Below, piece by piece: positions 24,004 through 31,581 of a stretch of 42,230 nucleotides of DNA (positions are counted from its first letter, which is position 1; every line of letters begins with the position of its first letter). Both the position numbers and the translations under genes were made by a program. Under the pieces are notes generated by a model. The model was not told the DNA's origin and did no database searches. It saw only the letters and a list, made by a program, of their open reading frames with translations. Origin of the DNA: Gnetum montanum (Eukaryota > Streptophyta > Gnetopsida > Gnetales > Gnetaceae); NCBI GenBank assembly GCA_015680685.1, contig MNCI01008374.1:1936-44165 (forward strand), read 5' to 3'.

Positions 24004-25973
24004 CCCTGCTCATTATTTTGGATCTCCTCCCAACTTAGTTGTGGGGGAGATGACCACCAATGCTAATTATTCTAAGCCCTTAGTTTCTTTTATCTTTTTT
24101 GTTTTACACATTTTTCATATTTACTTGTTTTTGTTTTACACCATCATTAACACTTTTACTATCTCTTTCTCTGTTACATTTTGTTTGACTTATTCTCACT
24201 TGTTACATAATAAGTGATCATGATGGTGGGTTGTACTATAATGGTGTTGATTGCTAATGTTTGGTTTTTACATTTGACTTTTAACGTTGATGCTAAGATA
24301 TGGTTTCTTTTGATAAAACAAGTAATGACTCTATATCATCCATTCATCCATTCAACTCTATGGTCTCCCTTTATTTTGGAAATGTACTGTTCCTTTTTCT
24401 ACTCAAATCTATTAATGAATTTGTGGCTTGGTATTCTTCAAACCAAGGAAAGATTCAAATGGATTGAAAAGGATGTGACTTCAAGGGGATTAGACGCATT
24501 TTTGCACTTGGGTACTTGGCTATTTTTCATAGATTTTCTGCCATTTTTCTATCAACTAATATCAAAAAGTTGAATGCATCGAATAAATCTTTGCATGGTA
24601 TGGTTCCCACTCAAAAAAATAAAAAATAAAAAACAACTGGTGGGAATTCAAAGCACACCCCTTAGACATAATAAAGGAACATGAACTACAAGCATTGGTT
24701 ATGGCACTAGAAAGACATGTTACCCATGCCCGAAGGTTCCCTCTAACTAGGGCCCTTTCTCACTTCCTACTTCTCTATTTTTCTCTTTTTGGAATGGTGG
24801 TTGCTCTATGAAAGCATTTTTGTTGCTTCAGGAGGATGGGTTGGACAAGTGTGCTGATGTAAGGTCACTGAATGTGGTTAGTTTTAATCTGGATTTGGAC
24901 TAAATTTTATTAAGTCACCTTAACCACATAATACACAAGGGACTTTACACAACCTTGATCTCAGGATTCCATTCCATTCTCTCTTCTCTTTCCATCTTGC
25001 TTCCTGTATTCTACCTCATTACCAATTTTATGATTAGTCTATATCTTGGTCAATGCATTGTTATTCTTTGGTAAATTCTTGTGGTGAATTCTTAACTATT
25101 GTATCCATATGTCATTCCTAGAGCCTACAAAATCTTTGATTTGTGGGTTTGTTAGGGCATAAAGGGCATAAGCTTGCTTTGGGGAGGATCCACTAGCATT
25201 CCTTTTTGGTGCAATTGTTAAGTTCTTTCCCTTAAACATATCTTGCAATCAACTATTTCTCATTTCACCCCATCCATGACATCCGCTTTTTTTTCTCTTT
25301 CCTTCTATGCATTTTTATTGGCTTCACCATTGTTATTCCTCTTATCTTCCTTTTTTCTTTTATTTTCCATCCTATTGCTACCGAAGGTTTGCTCTTAGTC
25401 ATGGGGGCTTCTCATAAATTTTTCCATTCCATTGCTTATCTCACCCCTACACCTTGGGTAGTTATCACTTACAAACCTCTAACCTAGTGTTTGCCATGCC
25501 CACAACCTAGCCAATGAGTTTCATATCAAGGCAAGGTATCAACTGCATTATATCTTATCTATCCTTGCTAATTCGTGATTGTGTTGTGTGTGCAGATGGC
25601 GATCACATGAACAATGGACTGGGATAGGAGGGAGCACTCAGGATGGACTGGAGCTAGAGCATTGATGCAAGGAACACACTTAGTCATGCGGTCATGGATG
25701 AACAACAGTGTGCACCTTTTTGACATCAGCAGCAATGCACTTCATTTTCTTTTTTCTCTCTCTCTTCAAGTTATCAAATGAGGGACTGGATGTCATCTAT
25801 GTATAGTATTCACCATAAAGGTTATGAACACCAAGGCTGTAATATGTTTTTCAATCCGTTCACCAGGCACTTTGAGTCTATCATTCCATGTCATCGTCAG
25901 TTGTCATTTAGTTAATAATCCCATACCTTTCCAATATTTTGTAAGGAACTCGAGGACGAGTTTTCATTCAGTC
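24004..25973 (+). mobile_element. Post-pol region of copy D
   Basis: Collinear with 40151-42060 of copy C (inverted), and in its first 1.1 kb with copies A and B. Mostly noncoding, with T-rich tracts. Near its end, a pyrimidine/GT-rich tract ending TGTGTGCAG at 25587-25595 precedes a small decayed ORF starting ATGGCGATC at 25596, whose homologue in copy C is open (40511-40326). The stretch ends in the polypurine tract. Confidence 0.7.
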
Positions 25974-25982
25974 ATGGGGGTA
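25974..25982 (+). other. Polypurine tract of copy D
   Basis: ATGGGGGTA directly before the 3' LTR. The G run is the likely plus-strand primer for reverse transcription. Confidence 0.75.
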
Positions 25983-26850
25983 TGATGAGTTAGCAAATAA
26001 GCGACCCGATATTAGACCCATGATATTGGACCCTCGATATCGGATACATGATATCGGATGGACCAAGCGACATTGAACACGTGATGTCGGAGCTTGTCTT
26101 GTTGGCTATAAGTAAGAGACAAGGGGGCTTGGTCTTGAGGGGTAATTTTTTAGTCCTTTAGTTGAACTCTTGTAGTTTTTCCCTTTCAGAGTTAGAATTA
26201 TTTCTGAATGCTTGCAGTAGAAGTCATAGAGTGAACGGATCTTTATTTGAGCATTGTGTACCTAAGCACACCTTGTGTCTGGAAATAAAGATGAACTTTG
26301 TCCTAAACCTTGCAACATTTAGAATAGCTTAATTATTGCATTTAATGTTATTTACTATTATTTGATGCTTTCAGTAGTTAATTAATGTTATTTTTATAGA
26401 ATTATTAATTATCAATTATCAATGAATTAGCACACTCAGCACAACCACTTCAAACATACATGGAACACTTAGTAACCTAGTAACGACTAGCATTTGGTAA
26501 TCCCAGTAGTGTTACATTGGTTCAGGATGTGTCTGGAGAGTAGGAACAGATGTCGGTGTTAGGATTTAATTCACATTAGAGTTACAAAAACCCATTAGTT
26601 AATTCAATCTTTTTATTTCAAACACTTAGGAGATTAAGATAGAAAATATAAAAAACATAAAAAATCATATACCTCAAGTTTACTTAACCATACAATTGTG
26701 CCTTACAAGTAAGCTTGGGAAGACAACGACTGTATAACTCATCGTTGTTCTACATAGGTGCATAAGCAGTTAATCCTTGGAGTTTGACTGGATCACACGT
26801 AAACACTCGTATTTGTATGGTTGGGCATAGGGGTACCTTACTACTCATCA
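25983..26850 (+). repeat. 3' LTR of copy D
   Basis: 868 bp, TGATGAG to CTCATCA. Longer than the 5' LTR mainly in U3, which has four GATAT(C/T) boxes at 14-bp spacing (26008, 26022, 26036, 26050) instead of three. TATA-like TATAAGTA at 26107-26114; AATAAA at 26284-26289. Confidence 0.9.
26008..26055 (+). promoter_or_regulatory. U3 array of GATATC boxes, 3' LTR
   Basis: Four boxes, GATATT, GATATT, GATATC, GATATC, exactly 14 bp apart. The extra box explains part of the length difference from the 5' LTR. Confidence 0.6.
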
Positions 26851-26855
26851 GTCTT
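26851..26855 (+). repeat. Target-site duplication, right (GTCTT)
   Basis: Perfect copy of 16845-16849. Confidence 0.9.
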
Positions 26856-27270
26856 CCTATTGGCACTTATCTTAAACATATGAGAAATGTTTCTTCTTAA
26901 TGTTCTCTTTATAAAAGTGAAGGCTCATTTTCTCATGTTTCTTTTAATGTCTTATTGCTTAATATGCTCAGAAATAGACATCTAGAATTTGCAACAACTT
27001 TCAACAAAGTATCAATGAAGTCATTCTTGGTGATCAACTTTCTTTGTTTACTTCATTTCTTTGCATTTGGAAATGTCTTGGACTACTTGTTCTCTACTCT
27101 ATTTGGAAGCTTTGGTGTGTAGTTTTTTTCTAGCAACAAGAGCATAACTATGACCTCTCTTCAGGAGTTAAATACTATATTCTCAAAGATGTCATTTTTT
27201 AGTTACAGCTTCAAATAGGAAAGCTTCTAGTGAAAGTTGAACAATTAATTTGTTTTCTTAAATATTAGTT
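26856..27270 (+). mobile_element. Decayed LINE remnant, right half
   Basis: Continues the LINE interrupted at 16849. Reading resumes PIGTYLKHMRNVSS, then SEGSFSHVS, and near 27060-27120 an FFAFGNVLDYLF-like stretch, which align with PIGHRLHF, ADDSFQHVF and IIFFIWK of the second LINE (28432-29576). The Cys residues of the zinc motif are partly lost. The joined halves give the order HQGL-PIG, as in the intact homologue. Confidence 0.7.
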
Positions 27271-28420
27271 TTGTTTTGTTTTGGAGACTTTGAGTTGAAA
27301 AAATTTTAGCTTTTGTTACTATTTGTTCATTATTTCTAATTGATGTATTCTTTTATCTTTAGAAAGAGTTTTCTCCTTCTCTTTATAAGAAATCCTTTAG
27401 TAAGAAGTGAAAACATGTGAGAGTGCTTTTAAATAAAGGCAAAGCTTGATCCTTTTCCTAACCCAAAGAAGATGTTTTTCAAGATTGGTTGTAAGGATAA
27501 AAGCTTACAAAGGTATCTCCAAAACAGTTGGACTTTTTCTTTAGACTCTCTCTACAATGATCTAATGTACTTTGGATTTTTTAAATAATATTATTCATTT
27601 TTTTGATTTGATAGATCCATCACCACCTATGTGATCCACTTTCCCCACTTCCACCCTTACCTTGACAATCACCTCTCTATCCTTATGTATATGGTTAACA
27701 CAAGGTTTTGTTATAATTTACATAGTAATACAAAAACATAGCAATGCCTATAGTGCAACATAGACTTATAATCCATTAGGAGAAGGCTCAAGTATTAGCT
27801 TATTGTCTTGTTACACAAGACTTTGCTAGTTCAAGTCACAGTTAAGGTATTTTTATGTTCCTATATAATTCTTCTAGAGTATCATGTTGGCTATGAATAA
27901 TGAGATGTTATCCTAATAGTAAAATTCTTAATTTGGTAACTCCATATTATAGTTTTAATTTTGGTGGGCAATGTTAGTTATAAAGTTTTAATTTGACCAT
28001 ATATCTTAGGTGTAAATATCATTAAAAATATATTTTAAGTTCCAACACCCCCATGTCGACTATATGTCTTAGGGTCTACTTATAAGTTAGGGGGTGTTGG
28101 AACCCTAACTAAGTGAAACATAGGTATACCCTAAGATTTATAAAAGTTTATAACTCAGTGCTATCTATATAAACCTCATAACATGGAGCTTCCAAACTAA
28201 GTGTCATGCAACTAGGATAACACCTCATTGTTAACATTGAAATTAAACTATATGCATACTTAAAACATACCACTAATGGATAATATTCAACTTGAGCTCT
28301 ATGTAGATTATACCTTCAGCAGCCTTACTCATCACTTTGCAAGGAATCAAAATCTTGCATGATTGAAAAATGAGATGTCCACGAAGCGGAAACAAAGCGA
28401 AGACCGAGCATTCAAATATT
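27271..28420. other. No gene seen; upstream flank of the L23a gene
   Basis: A/T-rich sequence without coding potential that I can support. It contains a 13-bp inverted repeat (28040-28052 and 28090-28102) and ends in the TATA-like TATTTAAA at 28417-28424. The 50 bp before that (GAAGCGGAAACAAAGCGAAG region) are richer in G/C than the rest and could be promoter-proximal. Confidence 0.4.
28040..28102. repeat. 13-bp perfect inverted repeat
   Basis: TTCCAACACCCCC at 28040-28052 and GGGGGTGTTGGAA at 28090-28102, separated by 37 bp. It could form a hairpin or mark the ends of a small excised or solo element. The right arm runs into TGTTGGAACCC, a start often seen in Copia LTRs. Confidence 0.55.
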
Positions 28421-28424
28421 TAAA
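28417..28424 (+). promoter_or_regulatory. TATA-like box, possibly of the L23a gene
   Basis: TATTTAAA. Without the LINE (and one copy of its target duplication) it would lie about 112-119 bp before the ATG at 29692, a usual distance for a plant TATA box plus a short leader. The LINE now separates the two. Confidence 0.35.
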
Positions 28425-28431
28425 CGATGCA
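28421..28431 (+). repeat. LINE target-site duplication, left
   Basis: TAAACGATGCA, repeated exactly at 29577-29587. Flanking bases differ, so the duplication is 11 bp. Confidence 0.85.
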
Positions 28432-29395
28432 AATTTGGCGGTGTTGGAGCCAACTTAGAGGCTTGTTGCAATGGAAACCTTCCCATATAAGCTTGCACTC
28501 TCTTTCGACACACTCGATCTGGTGGTCTCCTATTTTCAAAAAGAATGGAGGTTGTCTCTATGATGAATTCTCTCATAGAGCCAATCGTTTTGCTGACCAC
28601 AATCTCCACCATATTGACCAACTATATACTGTTAGAAATGATTCTCCTACCCTCTCTTGGACACAGGCAAAAGTTAAATGGGGGTTTCAAAGACAAGATA
28701 TTATCATTTACCAACACATAGAGCATGTTCTTTCTAACTTTGTTGTGCATAAGTTGCATAATAATATTCCTTGGTATGAAGATTGGTTTTGGCCTGACGG
28801 TTCCCCTCTTTGCTCTTTACGTATCTCTAAAGCCCAATCTTGGTTTCATGCGCAAGCTTTTCAATTCTCCACTCTAAATAGACGTTGGAGTTTACATCTT
28901 GAGGATCACCAGTGGAAAACTATTTTTCGTCGGATTTGGACTTCCAAGGCTCAACCTAAGCATCGTTTCTTGTTTTGGTCCTTGGTTCATCAAGGTCTTC
29001 CCATCGGACATAGGCTTCATTTTTTAGGAATTGATCATCCTAAATGCCCCATTTGTAAAGCGGATGATTCTTTTCAACACGTCTTTTGGGATTGCTCATT
29101 CTCTCAATACATTTGGCAATGGTGTAAATCTCTCCAAGTCTTCCTTCCTAATCATTCTCTTAGTTTTCCTCAATGTATCCTTCAAGATGATTGTGTTAAG
29201 CGTCACCTTCAAAAAGCCTGGAAAATCCTCCTATTTGAGATTATCTTCTTTATTTGGAAATGTCGTCTAGATGCTTGGTATCAAAACACAAACTACAATG
29301 AATTTGACTACGGTATGAAATGCTCTATTGCTGGAAATGTTCAACTTCAATGTCGCGAACTAGGCTTTCTCAATAATATTACCTTTTCCAACTAA
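28427..29395 (+). CDS. LINE ORF2 C-terminal fragment with zinc-binding zf-RVT region
   Basis: A 322-codon open frame; its ATG is part of the target duplication (ATGCA), so this is not the native start. The product is the tail of a plant LINE RT protein behind the polymerase: W-rich segments (WGFQRQD, WYEDWFWPDG, SWFHAQAF), then the zf-RVT region with TSKAQPKHRFLFWSLV, HQGLPIG and the motif C-x2-C-x8-H-x4-C (CPICKADDSFQHVFWDC), then WKILLFEIIFFIWKCR. The RT and endonuclease domains are absent, so it cannot move on its own. Whether it is expressed is unknown; the host promoter-like TATA just upstream makes transcription possible. Confidence 0.8.
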   Translation: MQIWRCWSQLRGLLQWKPSHISLHSLSTHSIWWSPIFKKNGGCLYDEFSHRANRFADHNLHHIDQLYTVRNDSPTLSWTQAKVKWGFQRQDIIIYQHIEHVLSNFVVHKLHNNIPWYEDWFWPDGSPLCSLRISKAQSWFHAQAFQFSTLNRRWSLHLEDHQWKTIFRRIWTSKAQPKHRFLFWSLVHQGLPIGHRLHFLGIDHPKCPICKADDSFQHVFWDCSFSQYIWQWCKSLQVFLPNHSLSFPQCILQDDCVKRHLQKAWKILLFEIIFFIWKCRLDAWYQNTNYNEFDYGMKCSIAGNVQLQCRELGFLNNITFSN

Positions 29396-29576
29396 ATTCT
29401 TTTTGAATTAGGTGTCTTGATCTCCTTCTTCAGCTGTCGTCCCAGGGGGGTGCGATAAGCTTTTGTCTTGTTGTAGGTTGACCTGGGGTCAACTTGCAAC
29501 ATTGGGCTCTGTTAAGGTTTTGGATTTAATTTTTCTTCTCCAGCTAGCACATCACCTTAACAACCCCCGCTCCCCC
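28432..29576 (+). mobile_element. 5'-truncated LINE inserted upstream of the L23a gene
   Basis: A 1145-bp insertion bounded by perfect 11-bp direct repeats. It carries the C-terminal part of a LINE ORF2 and about 180 bp of 3' untranslated sequence. It starts in mid-ORF, as expected for incomplete target-primed reverse transcription. It ends in ACAACCCCCGCTCCCC, not in a poly(A) tail. The intact ORF and perfect duplication make it the youngest insertion in the window. It shares the HQGLPIG region with the older LINE at 15930-27270. Confidence 0.85.
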
Positions 29577-29587
29577 TAAACGATGCA
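29577..29587 (+). repeat. LINE target-site duplication, right
   Basis: TAAACGATGCA, identical to 28421-28431, directly after the LINE 3' end and 104 bp before the L23a start codon. Confidence 0.85.
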
Positions 29588-29691
29588 TAACGCAAGGCCT
29601 TATCCATGGTTTATCTGCACACTCAGTCTCTGCTTCGACGTGTGTTCTTGTTCACCCGTGGTGCTGCTCCAGGCTTCCAAGTGAATCAGTA

Positions 29692-31581
29692 ATGGCGTGC
29701 GTTAGAACTGCAATGCCGTTTCAGGGCATACGTTGTGTGTCCGTGACAAACCAAGGGAGATTCACAGCTTTAGCGTCTCACAATGCCCCAATCAACAGGC
29801 AGAGCACAGTATCTATTCAGTTTAAAAACACTAGGTTTTTGCAGCCGACAAGTACGTCTCTCATGTTTTTTTTTCTTCTCGTTTATTTTTTGGGTTAAGA
29901 GAACGCGTTCACCTTTTAGGGTATTGATACAAATTTGCAAGAATTATTGAATGCTATTTTGATTGAAAGTTGGTGTTTTCATTTATTTTTCCTCATTTTC
30001 GATTCAGTGGATGCTAAGGATTTATGTAGTTAAGTTTCAGGAACGCTATAAACAACCGCTTATCAGTTTTCTGGCACATGTATACAATTTGAATGACACA
30101 CCAGAATTTTTTTGCGTTCACTTTTCCCAATGCAAAATCAGCAATGCAAACGTTAAGAAAGCCAAATTTTGCTATTTGTCAGTTTGTCTCAGAAGACTTG
30201 CCCACTCTTCATAATTTCTAAGCTAACCAAAGTGCTACTTCTCAGTCTCTTTTCCAAATGGTCCATCGGAAAAAACAAGTGTTTTTACTCGTTAAAGCCA
30301 TATTCTTATGAGGAACTTGATAAAAGCCATGGCAAAGTGAATTCAACTATTGTGATTCTGTTAAATAGTATATGTCGTACAAAAATTTAGAAATATTATT
30401 TTCTATAGACTGTAACGGATCGGTTGTACTTGGGTTTTATTGTTGTTGACGTTTTTCGAATCAATAAATTTGTTTGCCATATCTTTCGATCATATACGGA
30501 TGTAATTGAACTTTCATTGGGTTCAGTAAAATTAGTCCCTATTTTAATTTGAACCTACCTGCTAACCTCACGCCTCATTGTCTAAAATTGTTTGACAGAT
30601 TTCAGTGTTTTCCTTGTATAATTACCTAATACAAATAATACTTAAACGATCAAAAGTAGGGAGTGAAGTGGTGGAGAGTACCAGGCAGACGTTACCAGGA
30701 ACATTGCATCCGTTTTTTACAATGATATATCTATAAAATTTAGTTCCTCAGATATCTGGTAACATGTGAAATCTGTTACATTAGGTTGCTACATGCCACA
30801 CTGGAGGGATGTAATTAAGGAATATAGAAAAAAATGTAGGAATCATTGTTTTCTCACAGAATGCGATCAATTTTCTGCTTTGTTTGTAATTTATGGATTG
30901 TTTTCAAACCCTTGTTTTTTAATACAAGTTAGTTTATGAAATCTTGTTGAGAACTATTCACGGCCTCCCATGGAGGTGTGTTATAGTCTGGGTGCTATTG
31001 TTATAAGGTTTCGAATTTGTCTTTATAAACAAGCATTTGGAATTTTCATGATACCCCCATAAAGTTCCTTTATGATTAAAAAGCATAGAACTTGAAACCT
31101 TCCTTTATTACAGTTGCTGTTGAAAAGCAGGAAGGATTGGCTCCAGCAGTCAAGGCAATAAAAAGGCATGTAAATCTTAAACTTAAGAGAAAGAAGACTG
31201 GCCAGAACCCTTTGAGATTTGGTGGTGGTATTGATCAGTATCAAGTACTTAAAAGCCTCCGGACAACTGAAGCAGCAATGAAACTCATTGAAGCTCATAA
31301 CACACTTGTGTTTACTGTTGATGTAAGGGCCAACAAAAATAGGATAAAGGAAGCAGTGGAGATGACATACGGAATTCAAACAAGAAAAATTAACACCTCC
31401 ATCAGGTAAATCCAGAACTTAATTTAGGAACTTTGCCTTCCTTAAATTGTATCATAACACACTTGCGTATCATGATTTTTGATGGATTTTTAATAGGCCT
31501 GATGGATCAAAGAAAGCATACGTGAAATTGAAGTCAGACTTTGATGCGATAGATGTTGCGAAGAAAATAGGCATTGTGTAA
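29692..31581 (+). CDS. Organelle-targeted ribosomal protein L23a-type (uL23), probably plastid; three exons
   Basis: Exons 29692-29851, 31114-31405 and 31497-31581 join in phase (GT-AG introns of 1262 and 91 bp) to 178 residues. The start ATG follows an in-frame TAA. Exon 1 gives 53 residues with no Asp or Glu, rich in Arg, Ser, Thr and Gln and starting MA, like a chloroplast transit peptide. From residue 55 on the protein is a eukaryotic cytosolic-type L23a: [20 protein letters not shown] (94-113), [13 protein letters not shown] (116-128), [17 protein letters not shown] (146-162) with the L23 signature KKAYVKL, and [12 protein letters not shown] at the end. It differs clearly from plastid-genome Rpl23. 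uL23 binds 23S rRNA near the peptide exit. Known precedent: in spinach a nuclear cytosolic-type protein replaced plastid L23. Targeting is inferred; mitochondria are the alternative. Confidence 0.88.
29852..31113 (+). other. Intron 1 of the L23a-type gene
   Basis: 1262 bp, GTACGT at the donor and TTTATTACAG at the acceptor. It separates the transit-peptide-like exon from the ribosomal domain. Apart from A/T-rich sequence, no repeat, RNA gene or ORF in it convinced me. Confidence 0.8.

Larger units (their letters stand above)
16850..26850 (+). mobile_element. Complete Ty3/gypsy LTR retrotransposon, copy D (10,001 bp)
   Basis: The element has both LTRs (16850-17691 and 25983-26850), a primer site, gag, protease, RT, RNase H and integrase in that order, a roughly 2-kb post-pol region, a polypurine tract and perfect 5-bp target duplications. 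Order and primer site place it with Athila/Tat-type, non-chromodomain gypsy elements. All ORFs have stops. The two LTRs differ at roughly a tenth of positions by eye, mostly transitions, so the insertion is old. It sits inside a LINE that was itself already integrated. Confidence 0.9.

Noticed and set aside
27776-27850. tRNA-like stretch (AGGCTCAAGTATTAGC, later AGTTCAAGTCAC)
   Set aside because: The A-box is poor and no cloverleaf can be drawn; weaker than the two SINE-like heads near 38.1 and 38.5 kb.
29963-30390. Open frames in intron 1 of the L23a-type gene
   Set aside because: They overlap each other in different frames and have no protein-like features; the exon junctions around them are in phase.
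31023-31379. 118-residue minus-strand open frame
   Set aside because: Antisense shadow of L23a exon 2.
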